The position numbers and the translations under genes are program-made. A stretch of 64,000 nucleotides of DNA from Aristolochia californica (lineage: Eukaryota; Streptophyta; Magnoliopsida; Piperales; Aristolochiaceae): NCBI GenBank assembly GCA_029961685.1, contig JARWKL010000008.1, positions 19,377,981 through 19,441,980 on the forward strand, read 5' to 3'. Of the stretch, positions 1-12,747 are shown piece by piece (the stretch's first letter is position 1; every line of letters starts with the position of its first letter). Below the pieces are notes generated by a model. The model was not told the origin of the DNA. It worked only from the letters and a program-made list of their open reading frames with translations, and did no database searches.

Positions 1-2629
1 TGATATATAATAACTAAAAATATTTTACAATCCCTAAAAATTACAGACACTTTCTGGATTTATCTCTCTCTACATTTGTGCATTGTGCATTTCCATTTTA
101 AAGGTATACTTTTTTCTTAAATCAAAACTTGAGTTTTCACTTTCCCTTCATCTCGTAAACGAAAAAAGAGATAAAAGGGAAATAGATCACAACAACATGA
201 AAATTTTAGAGTTTGTGTATGGAAAGAATTTAAGGAAATAACAAATGTAAGTAAAAAAAAATTATTTACACACCACAAATGAACAGAAAAGTTTTGTTAT
301 CCAAGTTTGGGAAATTCCTCTTGTTTAACCCTTGTAGCTCGAAATTTTTTAAGAAAGTGATTTTGCTTGACAAGTTTTTAAAAATGACAATGTATGCTTG
401 AAACAAGTTAAAGATGCAAATGAGCTATGGATCCAAACCTTTTAAAGGTAATAACATTAAATTTCCAAGTGAACGTGCAATGGGATATTTACCCAAGTCA
501 AACAAGCCATTATTATGCCCATTTACAAATAGCAGTCCCAACGATCATAGATGATTGTAAAGTGATTTATCATGTGTAACGGGCTATATTTTTGTAAGGA
601 ATGATTTATGGATTGGGAGTGAACACTAAGTTAAAAATCCCCCGCCTCCCCATTTTCCCGACGATTGCAGAACTTGATATATAAAAATTAAAAATAGTTT
701 ACAATCCCTAAAAATTACAGACACTTTTTTCAATCATCTCTCTCTAAATTTGACCATTGTGCATTTCAATTTTAGATGTATACTTTTTTCCTAAATCAAA
801 ACTGGATTTTTTACTTTCCCTTCACATCGTAAACAAAAAAAGAGATAAACGGCAAATAGATCACAACAAAATGAAAATTTTAGAGTTGATGTAAGGAAAA
901 AATTTAATGTGATAACAAATTTAAGTAAATTAAATTTATTCACACACCACAAATGAACACAAAAGGTTTGTTATCCAAGTTTGGGAAATTCCACTAGTTA
1001 CAGCCTAATAGCTCGAAATTTTATAAGAAAAAGATTTTTCTACACATGTTTTTAAAAATGGATAAGCATGCTTGAAACATGTTAAAGATGCAAATGACCT
1101 ATGGATCCAAACCTTTTAAAGATAATAACATTAAATTCCTAAGTGAACATTCGGTGGGATATTTACCCGAGTCAAACAAGCCATTATTTTGTCCATTGAC
1201 AAAAAGCTTACCTAACGATCATAGATGATAGTAAAATTATTTAACATATGTGACAGTCTATATTTTTGTAAGGAATGACTTATGGATTGGGAGTCAACAG
1301 TCAGTTAAAAATCCCCCGCCTCCCCCTTTTCGCGACGATTGCAGAACCTGATATATATAAACTAAAAAGATTTTACAATCCCTAAAAATTATAGGCACTT
1401 TTTGGAATTATCTCTCTCCACATTTGTGCATTGTGCTTTTCCATTTTAGATATATACTTTTTTCTTAAATCAAAACTTGTCTTTTTACTTTTCCTTCATC
1501 TCATAAACATAAAAAGAGATAAAAGGCTAATAGACCACAACAAAATGAAAATATTAGAGTTTATGTATGGAAATAATTTAAAGAAATAGAAAATTTAAAT
1601 AAAGAAAATTTATTTACACACGATAAATGAACACAAAAGTTTTGTTATCATGTTTCGGAAAATTCCACTAGTTTAACCATATTTGCTCATAATTTTATAA
1701 GAAAGAGATTTTTCTGCACATGTTTTAAAAAATAGATATGCATGCTTGAATCTTGTTAAAGATGCAAATGACCTATGGATCCAAACCTTTAAAGAGAATA
1801 ACATTAAATTCCCATGTGAATGTGCAGTGGTATATTTACCCGTGTCAAATAAGCCATTATTTTGCCCATTTACAAAAAGCAAACCTAATGATCATAGATG
1901 ATTGTAAAGTGATTTAACATGTATAATGGGCTATATTTTTTTAAGGAATGAGTTATCAATTGGGAGTCAACACTCAATTAAAAATCCCCCACCTCACCCT
2001 TTTTCCGACGATTGCAGAACCTGATATATATAAACTAAAAGTAGTTTACAATCCCTAAAAATTACAGAAACTTTTTTGAATTATCTCTCTCTATATTTGT
2101 GCATTGTGCATTTCCATTTTAGATGTTTACATTTTTCATAAATCAAAACTTGAGTTCTCACTTTCCCTTCATCTCGTAAACAAAAACATAGAAAAAAGGG
2201 CAAATACATCACAACAAAATGAAATTTTTTGAGTTTATGTATGGAAAGAATTTAAAGCAAGAACAAATTTAAGTAAATAAAATTTATTCACACACCACAA
2301 ATGAACACAAAAGTTTTGTTATCCAAGTTTGGGAAAATTCCTCTAGTTCAACCCTTGCTTGGAAGTTTATAAGAAAGAGATTTTTCTACACATGCTTTAA
2401 AACTGGATATGCAAGCTTGAAACATGTTAAAAAGGCAAATGACCTATGGATCCAAACATTTTAAAGTGAATAACAATAAATTCCCAAGTGAACGGGTGGT
2501 GAGATATTTACCTGAATCGTTTACGCCATCATTTTACCCATTTACAAAAAGCTGACCTAACGATCATAGATGATTGTAAAGTGATTTATCACGTGTAACG
2601 GGCTATATTTTTGTAGGGAAAGACTTTTG

Positions 2630-3198
2630 GATTGGGAGTCAACACTCAGTTAAAATTACAGACACTTTTTGGAATTATCTCACTCTACATTTGTGCAAAG
2701 TGTATTTCCATTTTAGATGTATACTTTTTTCTTAAATCAAAACTTGAGTTTTCACTTTCCCTTCATCTCGTTAACAAAAAAAGAGATTAAAGGCAAATAG
2801 ATCACAAAAAAATAAAATTTTTACAGTATAACTTTAAGTAAAGAAAATTTATTCACACACCACAAATGAACACAAAAGTTTTGTTATCCAGGTTTGGGAA
2901 AATTCCACTAGTTCAACCCTAATATCTCGGAATGTTATAAGAAATAGATTTTTCTATACATGTCTTAAAAAATGGATATGTATGCTTGAAAAATGTCAAA
3001 GATGCAAATGACCTATGTATCCAAACCTTTTAAAGAGAATAACATTAAATTCCCAAGTGAACTTGCGGTGGGATATTTACTTGAGTCAAATGAGCCATTA
3101 ATTTGCCCATTTACAAAAAGCTGACCTAACAATCATAGATGATTGTAAAGTGATTTATCATCCACAATGGGTAATACTTTTTAAAGGAATGACTTATG
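2630..3198. repeat. Satellite monomer lacking its C-rich box
   Basis: This copy is 569 bp instead of about 673. After CACTCAGTTAAAA the sequence jumps at about 2651 straight to TTACAGACAC, so the C-rich box, GATATATAAAA and TTTACAATCCC are missing. The repeated AAAATTACAG/AAAATCCC context suggests a slip between similar A-rich strings. A second, smaller gap near 2825-2832 removes most of GTTTATGTATGGAAAGAA. Confidence 0.85.
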
Positions 3199-4300
3199 GA
3201 TTGGGAGTCAACACTCAGTTAAAAAGTGCCCCCCTCCCCTTTTCCCGACGATTGCTAAACCTGATATATAAAAACTAAAAAGAGTTTACAATCCTTAAAA
3301 ATTACAAAAACTTTTTGGAATTATCTCTCTCTACATTCTTGCATTGTGCATTTCCATTTTAGATGTATATTTTTTTCTTAAATCAAAACTTGAGTTTTCA
3401 TTTTCCCTTCGTCTCGTAGACTAAAAAAGAGATAAAAGGCAAATAGATCATAACATAATGAAAATTTTAGAGTTTTGGTTTGGAAACAATTTAAAGAAAT
3501 AACAAATGTAAGTAAAGAAAATTTATTCACACACTACAAATAAACACAAAACTTTTTTTACCCAAGTTTGGGAAGATTCAACTTGTTCAATCCTAATAGA
3601 TCTAAAGTTTATAAGAAAGAGATTTTTCTACACGTGTTTTAAAAAATAGATATGCATGCTTGATACATATTAAAGATGCAAATGACCTATGGATTTAGAC
3701 CTTTTAAAGAGAATATTAATAAATTCCCAAGTGAGCGTGCGGTAGGATATTTACCCGATTCAAACAAGCCATTATTTTGCCCATTTACAAAAAGTTGACC
3801 TAACAATCATAGATGATTGCAAAGTGATTTATCATGGGTAATGGGAAATTTTTTTAAGGAATGAATTTTGGATTGGGAGTCAACACTCAGTTAAAAATCC
3901 CTTGCCTCCCCCTTTTCCCGACGATTGCAAAACCTGATATATAAAAACTAAAAAGAGTTTACAATCCCTAAAAATTATAGACACATATTTGAATTATCTC
4001 TCACTACATTTGTGCAATGTGCATTTCCATTTTACTTGTATACTTTTTTCTTAAATCAAAACTTGAGTTTTCTCTTTCACTTCATCTCATAAAAGAAAAA
4101 AGAGATAAATGGCAAATAGATCACAACAAAATTAAAATTTTAGAGTTTATGTATGGAAATAATTTATAACAATAACAAATGTAAATAAATAAATTTTATT
4201 CACACACCACAAATGAACAGAAAAGTTTTGTTAACCTAGTTTGGAAAATTCCACTAGTTCAACCCTAATAGCTCGGAATTTTTAAGAAAGAGATTTTTCA

Positions 4301-4366
4301 ACATATGTTTTAAAAGATGGATATGCATGCTTTACACATGTTTTAGAAAATAGATATGCAAGCTTG
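4301..4366. repeat. 33-bp tandem duplication inside a monomer
   Basis: The segment beginning ACATATGTTTTAAAAGATGG (4301-4333) is followed directly by a diverged copy beginning ACACATGTTTTAGAAAATAG (4334-4366). The host monomer is 706 bp, which is 33 bp above the usual spacing, so the arithmetic agrees. The two copies differ at several positions, so the event is not very recent. Confidence 0.85.
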
Positions 4367-4972
4367 AAACAGGTTAAAGAATCAAAAGACCTATCGATCC
4401 AAACCTTTTCAAGAGAATAACAATAAATTCCCAAGTGAACGTGCGGTGGGATATTTACCCGAGTCAAACAAGCCATTATTTTGCCGTTTTAAAAAAAACT
4501 GACCTAACGATCATAGAGGATTGTAAAGTGATTTATCATGAGTAACTGGCTATATTTTTGTAAGAAATGACTTATGGATAGGGAGTCAACACTTAGTTAA
4601 AAATCCCCCACCTCCCCCTTTTCCCGACGTTTGCAGAACCTAATATATAAAACGTAAAAGAAATTACAATCCCTAAAAATTACAGACACTTTTTCGAATT
4701 ATCTTTCTCTAAATTTTTGCATTGTGCATTTCCAATTTAGATGTATACTTTTTTCTTAAATCAAAACTTGAGTTTTCCCTTTCCCTTTATCTCATAAACA
4801 AAAAAAAGAGATAAAAGGTAAATAGATCACAACAAGGTGAAAATTTTAGAGTTTATGTATAGAAAGAATTTAAAGCAATAACAAATTTAAGTAAAGAAAT
4901 TTTATTCACGCACCACAAATGAACCCAAAAGTTTAGTTATCTAAGTTTCGAAAATTCCACTGGTACAAACCT

Positions 4973-7620
4973 AATAGCTCGGAATTTTATAAGAAAGAGA
5001 TTTTTCAACACATGTTTTAAAAAATTGATATGCATGTTTGAGACATGTTGAAGATGCAAATGACCTATGGATCCAAACCTTTTAAAGAGATTAACATTAA
5101 ATTTTCAAGTGAACGTGCAATGGGATATTTACCCAAGTCAAACAAGCCATTATTTGGCCCATTTACAAAAAGCTGACCTAACGATCATAGATGATTGTAA
5201 AGTTATTTATCATGCGTAACGGGCTATATTTTTGTAAGGAATGACTTATGGATTGGGAGTCAACACTCAATTAAAATATCTCACCTCCCCCTTTTCCCGA
5301 CCATTGCAGAACCAGATATATAAAAACTAAAACAGTGTTTACAATCCCTAAAAATTACAGACAGTTTTTGGAATTATCTCTCTGTACATTTGTGCACTGT
5401 GCATTTCCATTTTAGATGTATATTTTTTTCATAAATCAAAATTTAAGTTTTCACTTTCCCTTCTTCTCGTAAAAAAAAGAGATAAAAGGCAAATAGATCA
5501 CAACAAAATGAAAATTTTAGTGTTTATGTATGGAAAGAATTTAAAGCAATAACAAATGTCAATAAAGAAAATTTATTCTCACACCACATATGAACAAAAA
5601 AGTTTTGTTATCCAAGTTTGGGAAATTCCACTTTTCAACCCTAATAGCTTGGAATTTTATAAGAAAGAGATTTTTCTACACATGTTTTAAAAAATAGATA
5701 TGCAAGCTTGAAACATGTTATAGATGCAAAAGACCCATGGATCCAAACCTTTTACATCTAATATCATTAAATTCCCAAGAAAATGTGCGGTGGGATATTT
5801 ACCCGAGTCAAACAAGCCATTATTTTGCTCATTTACAAAAAAATGACCTAACGATCATAGATGATTATAAAGTGATTTATCATGTCTAACAACGTATATT
5901 TTTGTAATGATTTATCATGTGTAACAAGGTATATTTTTGTAAGGAATGACTTATGGATTGGGTGTCAACGCTATGTTAAAAATCCCCTCCTCCCCCTTTT
6001 CCCAACGATTGTGGAACTTGATATATAAAAATTAAAAAGAGTTTACAATCCCTCAAAATTATAGACACTTTTTGGAATTATCTCTCTCTACATTTGTGCA
6101 TTGTGAATTTGCATTTTAGATGGATACTTTTTTCTTAAATAAAAACTTGAGTTTTGACTTTCCCTTCATCTCATAAACAAAAAAAGAGATAAAAGGTAAA
6201 TAGATCTGAACAAAATGAAAATTTTAGAGTTTATGTATGGAAATAATTTAAAGCAATAACAAATGTAAGTAAAGAAAATTTATACACACACCACAAATGA
6301 ACACAAAATTTTTGTCATCCGAGTTTGGGAAATTCCACTAGTTCAACCCAAATAGCTCGGAATTTTATAAGAAAGAGATTTTTCAACACATGTTTTAAAA
6401 AATTGATATGCATGCTTGAGACATGTTGAAAATGAAAATGACCTATGGATCCTAACCACTTAAAGATAATAACATTAAATTCCTAAGTGAACGTTCGGTG
6501 GGATATTTACCCGAGTGAAACGGGCGATATTTTTGTAAGGAATTACTTATGGATTGGGAGTCAACACTCTGTTAAAAATCTCATGCCTCCCCCTTTTCCC
6601 AACGATTGCAGAACATGGTAAATATAAAACTAAAAAGAGTTTACAATCCCTAAAAAATCCAAACACTTTTTGGAATTATCTCTCTTTATATTTTTGCAAT
6701 GTGCATTTCCATTTAAGGTGTATACTTTTTTCTTACATCAAAACTTGAGTTTTCACTTTCATTTCATCTCGTAAACAAAAAAAGATATAAAAGGCAAATA
6801 GACCGCAACAAACTGAAAATTTTAGAGTTTATGTAATGAAAAAATTTAAAGCAATAACAAATGTAAATAAATAAAATTTATTCACACACCACAAATGAAC
6901 ACAAAAGTTTTGTTAACCAAGTTTGGGATATTCCACTAGTTCAACCTTTTCAGTTTGGAATTTTATAAGAAAAAGATTTTTCTACACATGTTTTAAAAAA
7001 TGGATATGCATGCTTGAAACATGTTAAAGATTCAAATGACCTATGGATCCAAACCTTTTAAAGAGATTAACTTTAAATTCCTAAGAGAACGTGCAGTGGG
7101 ATAATTACCCTAGTCAAACAAGCCATTATTTTGCCCATTTACAACAAGCTGACCAAACGATCATAGATGATTCTAAAGTGACTTATCATGCATAACGGGC
7201 TATATTTTTCTAAGGAATGACTTATGGATTGCGAGTCAACACTCAGTTAAAAATTCCTCGCCTCCCCCTTTTCCCGACGATTGCAGAACCTGATATATAA
7301 AACAAAAAAGAGTTTACAATCCCTAAAAATTACAGATACTTTTTGGAATTATCTCTCTCTACATATGTGCATTATGCGTTTCCATTTTAGATGTATACTT
7401 TTCTCTTATATTAAAACTTGAGTTTTCACTTTCCCTTCATGTCATAAACAAAAAAAGAGATAAAAGGTAAATAGATCTCAACAAATTAAAAATTTTAGAG
7501 TTTATGTATGGCAATAATTTAAAGCAGTAACAAATTTAAGTAAAGAAAATTTATCCACACACTACAAATGAACACAAATTTTTGTTATCCAAGTTTGGGA
7601 AATTCCTCTAGTTCAACCCA
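4973..7620. repeat. Four-monomer HOR (2.65 kb), copy 1
   Basis: Landmarks at 5251, 5956, 6552 and 7227 mark four monomers of 705, 596, 675 and 672 bp. The unusual lengths act as a signature: the first contains a 35-bp tandem duplication (5873-5942) and the second has lost about 77 bp at 6515-6520, joining CCCGAGT to AAACGGGC. The same lengths in the same order return 2648 bp later. Sequence left of 4973 does not match the sequence left of copy 2, which places the boundary at AATAGCTCGG. Confidence 0.93.
5873..5942. repeat. 35-bp tandem duplication (HOR copy 1)
   Basis: TGATTTATCATGTCTAACAA and following bases (5873-5907) are followed by a similar unit starting TGATTTATCATGTGTAACAA (5908-5942). 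The same event is present at 8522-8591 in the next HOR copy, so it happened before that duplication. Confidence 0.88.
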
Positions 7621-10270
7621 AATAGCTCGGAATTTTATAAGAAAGAGATTTTTCAACACATGTTTTAAAAAATTGATATGCATGTTTGAGACATGTTGAA
7701 GATGCAAATGACCTATGGATCCAAACCTTTTAAAGAGATTAACATTAAATTTTCAAGTGAACGTGCAATGGGATATTTACCCAAGTCAAACAAGCCATTA
7801 TTTGGCCCATTTACAAAAAGCTGACCTAACGATCATAGATGATTGTAAAGTTATTTATCATGCGTAACGGGCTATATTTTTGTAAGGAATGACTTATGGA
7901 TTGGGAGTCAACACTCAATTAAAATATCTCACCTCCCCCTTTTCCCGACCATTGCAGAACCAGATATATAAAAACTAAAAAAGTGTTTACAATCCCTAAA
8001 AATTACAGACAGTTTTTGGAATTATCTCTCTGTACATTTGTGCACTGTGCATTTCCATTTTAGATGTATATTTTTTTCATAAATCAAAATTTAAGTTTTC
8101 ACTTTCCCTTCTTCTCGTAAAAAAAAAGAGATAAAAGGCAAATAGATCACAACAAAATGAAAATTTTAGTGTTTATGTATGGAAAGAATTTAAAGCAATA
8201 ACAAATGTCAATAAAGAAAATTTATTCTCACACCACATATGAACAAAAAAGTTTTGTTATCCAAGTTTGGGAAATTCCACTTTTCAACCCTAATAGCTTG
8301 GAATTTTATAAGAAAGAGATTTTTCTACACATGTTTTAAAAAATAGATATGCAAGCTTGAAACATGTTATAGATGCAAAAGACCCATGGATCCAAACCTT
8401 TTACATCTAATATCATTAAATTCCCAAGATAATGTGCGGTGGGATATTTACCCGAGTCAAACAAGCCATTATTTTGCTCATTTACAAAAAAATGACCTAA
8501 CGATCATAGATGATTATAAAGTGATTTATCATGTCTAACAATGTATATTTTTGTAATGATTTATCATGTGTAACAAGGTATATTTTTGTAAGGAATGACT
8601 TATGGATTGGGTGTCAACGCTATGTTAAAAATCCCCTCCTCCCCCTTTTCCCAACGATTGTGGAACTTGATATATAAAAATTAAAAAGAGTTTACAATCC
8701 CTCAAAATTATAGACACTTTTTGGAATTATCTCTCTCTACATTTGTGCATTGTGAATTTGCATTTTAGATGGATACTTTTTTCTTAAATAAAAACTTGAG
8801 TTTTGACTTTCCCTTCATCTCGTAAACAAAAAAAGAGATAAAAGGTAAATAGATCTGAACAAAATGAAAATTTTAGAGTTTATGTATGGAAAATAATTTA
8901 AAGCAATAACAAATGTAAGTAAAGAAAATTTATACACACACCACAAATGAACACAAAATTTTTGTCATCCGAGTTTGGGAAATTCCACTAGTTCAACCCA
9001 AATAGCTCGGAATTTTATAAGAAAGAGATTTTTCAACACATGTTTTAAAAAATTGATATGCATGCTTGAGACATGTTGAAAATGAAAATGACCTATGGAT
9101 CCTAACCACTTAAAGATAATAACATTAAATTCCTAAGTGAACGTTCGGTGGGATATTTACCCGAGTGAAACGGGCGATATTTTTGTAAGGAATTACTTAT
9201 GGATTGGGAGTCAACACTCAGTTAAAAATCTCATGCCTCCCCCTTTTCCCGACGATTGCAGAACATGGTAAATATAAAACTAAAAAGAGTTTACAATCCC
9301 TAAAAAATACAAACACTTTTTGGAATTATCTCTCTTTATATTTTTGCAATGTGCATTTCCATTTAAGGTGTATACTTTTTTCTTACATCAAAACTTGAGT
9401 TTTCACTTTCATTTCATCTCGTAAACAAAAAAAGATATAAAAGGCAAATAGACCGCAACAAACTGAAAATTTTAGAGTTTATGTAATGAAAAAATTTAAA
9501 GCAATAACAAATGTAAGTAAATAAAATTTATTCACACACCACAAATGAACACAAAAGTTTTGTTAACCAAGTTTGGGATATTCCACTAGTTCAACCTTTT
9601 CAGTTTGGAATTTTATAAGAAAAAGATTTTTCTACACATGTTTTAAAAAATGGATATGCATGCTTGAAACATGTTAAAGATTCAAATGACCTATGGATCC
9701 AAACCTTTTAAAGAGATTAACTTTAAATTCCTAAGAGAACGTGCAGTGGGATAATTACCCTAGTCAAACAAGCCATTATTTTGCCCATTTACAAAAAGCT
9801 GACCAAACAATCATAGATGATTCTAAAGTGATTTATCATGCATAACGGGCTATATTTTTCTAAGGAATGACTTATGGATTGCGAGTCAACACTCAGTTAA
9901 AAATTCCTCGCCTCCCCCTTTTCCCGACGATTGCAGAACCTGATATATAAAACAAAAAAGAGTTTACAATCCCTAAAAATTACAGATACTTTTTGGAATT
10001 ATCTCTCTCTACATTTTTGCATTATGCGTTTCCATTTTAGATGTATACTTTTCTCTTATATTAAAACTTGAGTTTTCACTTTCCCTTCATGTCATAAACA
10101 AAAAAAGAGATAAAAGGTAAATAGATCTCAACAAATTAAAAATTTTAGAGTTTATGTATGGCAATAATTTAAAGCAGTAACAAATTTAAGTAAAGAAAAT
10201 TTATCCACATACTACAAATGAACACAAATTTTTGTTATCCAAGTTTGGGAAATTCCTCTAGTTCAACCCA
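7621..10270. repeat. Four-monomer HOR (2.65 kb), copy 2
   Basis: Landmarks are at 7899, 8605, 9202 and 9877, giving steps of 706, 597, 675 and 672 bp, which match copy 1 in order. I counted about 17 differences from copy 1 by eye over 2.65 kb, so identity is about 99%. It carries the same 35-bp duplication (8522-8591) and the same 77-bp deletion (near 9165-9170). Neighbouring unrelated monomers differ much more than this. Confidence 0.93.
8522..8591. repeat. 35-bp tandem duplication (HOR copy 2)
   Basis: This is the direct counterpart of the duplication at 5873-5942, with one visible difference in the first unit (AACAATG instead of AACAACG). Units are 8522-8556 and 8557-8591. Confidence 0.88.
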
Positions 10271-10728
10271 AATAGCTCGGAATTTTATAAGAAAGAGATT
10301 TTTCAACACATGTTTTAAAAAATTGATATGCATGTTTGAGACATGTTGAAGATGCAAATGACCCATGGATCCAAACCTTTTAAAGAGATTAACATTAAAT
10401 TTTCAAGTGAACGTGCAATGGGATATTTACCCAAGTCAAACAAGCCATTATTTGGCCCATTTACAAAAAGCTGACCTAACGATCATAGATGATTGTAAAG
10501 TTATTTATCATGCGTAACGGGCTATATTTTTGTAAGGAATGACTTATGGATTGGGAGTCAACACTCAATTAAAATATCTCACCTCCCCCTTTTCCCGACC
10601 ATTGCAGAACCAGATATATAAAAACTAAAAAAGTGTTTACAATCCCTAAAAATTACAGACAGTTTTTGGAATTATCTCTCTGTACATTTGTGCACTGTGC
10701 ATTTCCATTTTAGATGTATATTTTTTTC
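10271..10728. repeat. Four-monomer HOR, partial third copy
   Basis: The first 458 bp of the HOR unit are repeated again, including TTTTCAAGTGAACGTGCAAT and AAAATATCTCACCTCCCCC, both specific to this unit. Similarity to copies 1 and 2 stops after GATGTATATTTTTTTC at about 10728, where copy 2 continues ATAAATC and this copy continues TTAAATT. The partial copy suggests unequal crossing-over with a breakpoint inside a monomer. Confidence 0.9.
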
Positions 10729-11872
10729 TTAAATTAAAATTTGAGTTTTCACTTTCCCTTTTTCTCGTAAACAAAAAAAGAGATAAAAGGCAAATAGATC
10801 ACAACAAAATGAAAATTTTAGATTTTATGTATGGAAAGAATTTAAAGAAATAAAAAAATATAAATAAATAAAATTTATTCACACACCTCAAATGAACACA
10901 AAAGTTTAGCTTTCCAAGTTTGGGAAAATTCCACTGGTTCAACCCTTATAAGTCAGAAGTTCATAAGAAAGATATTTTTCTACTCATGTTTTAAAAAATG
11001 GATATGCATGCTTGAAACATGTTAAAGATGCAAATGACCTATGGATCCAAACATTTTAAAGACAATAACATTAATTTCCCAAGTGAAAGTGTGGTGGGAT
11101 ATTTAGCCGAGTCCAACAAGCCATTATTTTGCCCATTTAAAAAAAACTGACCTAACGATCATAGTTGATGTATAACGATTAATCATACGTAACGGGCAAT
11201 ATTTTTGTAAGGAATGACTTATGGATTGGGGGTCAACACTCTATTAAAAATCCCCCGCCTCCCGCTTTTCCCAACGATTGCTGAACCAGATATATAAAAA
11301 CATAAAATAATATACAATCCCTAAAAATTACAAAAACTTTTTGAAATTATCTCTCTCCATATTTGTGCACTATGCATTTCCATTTTAGATGTATACTTTT
11401 TTCTTAAATCAAAACTTGAGTTTTCACTTTCCCTTCATCTCGTAAACAAAAAAAGAGAAATAAGGCTTGTAGATCACAACAAAATGAAAATTTTAGGGTT
11501 TATCTAAGGAAAGAATTTTAAGCAATAAAAAATTTAAGCAAAGAAAATTTATTCACACACCACAAATGAACACAAAAGTTTTGTTATCCATGTTTGGGAA
11601 ATTCCACTAGTTTAACACTAATAGCTCAGAATTTTATAAGAAAGAATTTTTCTACACATCTTTCAAAAAATGGATATGCATGTTTGAAACATGTTGAAGA
11701 CTAAATGACCTATGGATCCAAACCATTTAAAGATAACAACATTAAATTCCCAAGTGAACGTTCAGAGGGATATGTACGCGACTGAAACATGCCATTATTT
11801 TGCCCATTTACAAAAAGCTAACCTAACGATCATAGATGATTGTAAAGAGATTTATCAAGCGTAATGGGCTAT

Positions 11873-12747
11873 ATTTGGGAGTCAACACTTAGTTAAAAAT
11901 CCCACGCTTCCCCCTTTTCCCGACGATTACAAAACCTGATATATAACAACTAAAAAGAGTTTACAGTCCCTAAAAAAATAGACACTTTTTGGAATTATCT
12001 CACTCTAAATTTATGCATTGTGCATTTCCATTTAAGATGTATACTTTTTTCTTAAATCAAAACTTGATTTTTCACTTTCCCTTCATCACGTAAACAAAAA
12101 AATAGACAAAAGGCAAATAGATCACAACAAAATGAAAATTTCATTTAAAAAAACTAAAAAGGGTTTACAATCTATAAAAATAACAGAATATTTTTGGAAT
12201 TATCTCTCTCTACATTTGTGCATTGTGCATTTCCATTTTAGATCTATACTTTTTTCTTAAATCAAAACTTGAGTTTTCACTTTCCCTTCATCTCGAAAAA
12301 AAAGTAGATAAAAGGCAAATAGATCACAACAAAATGAAAATTTTAGAGTTTATGTAGAGAATGAATTTAAAGAAATAACAAATGTAAGTAAAAAAAATTT
12401 ATTCACACCACACAAATGAACACAAAAGTTTTGTTATACAAGTTGAGGAAATTCCACTTGTTCAACCACAATAGCTCAGAATTTAATAAGAAAGAGATTT
12501 TTCTACACATGTTTTAAAAAATGGATATGCATTCTTTAAACATGTTAAAGATGCAAATGACTTATGGGTCCCAAACTTTTAAAGAGAATAACATTAAATT
12601 CGCAAGCGAACATGCGGTGGGATATTTACAAGAGTCAAACAAGCAATTACTTTGCGCATTAACAAAAAGTTGAGCAAACGATCATAGATCACTGTAAAGT
12701 GATTTATCATGGGTAATGGGCCATATTTTTGTAAGGAATGACTTATG
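11873..12747. repeat. Two monomers fused by a ~470-bp deletion
   Basis: At about 12140-12147 the sequence runs from CAAAATGAAAATTT directly into an AAAAAACTAAAAAGGGTTTA string that normally lies about 470 bp further on. The interval is 875 bp where two monomers would occupy about 1345 bp. The inverted-repeat region, BamHI site, landmark and C-rich box of one copy are lost. Confidence 0.88.

Larger units (their letters stand above)
1..4972. repeat. Divergent satellite monomers, left segment
   Basis: GATTGGGAG-type landmarks lie at 611, 1285, 1958, 2630, 3199, 3871 and 4577. Most steps are 672-674 bp. The 569-bp step (2630 to 3199) reflects a deletion that removes the C-rich box at about 2651 and a second loss near 2825. 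The 706-bp step (3871 to 4577) reflects a 33-bp tandem duplication at 4301-4366. No non-satellite sequence and no gene was found here. Confidence 0.93.

Noticed and set aside
4973..10728. Assembly artefact as the explanation for near-identical copies
   Set aside because: Not fully excluded, but about 17 scattered differences plus a partial third copy ending at a different point are more natural for a real duplication. Spanning reads would settle it.
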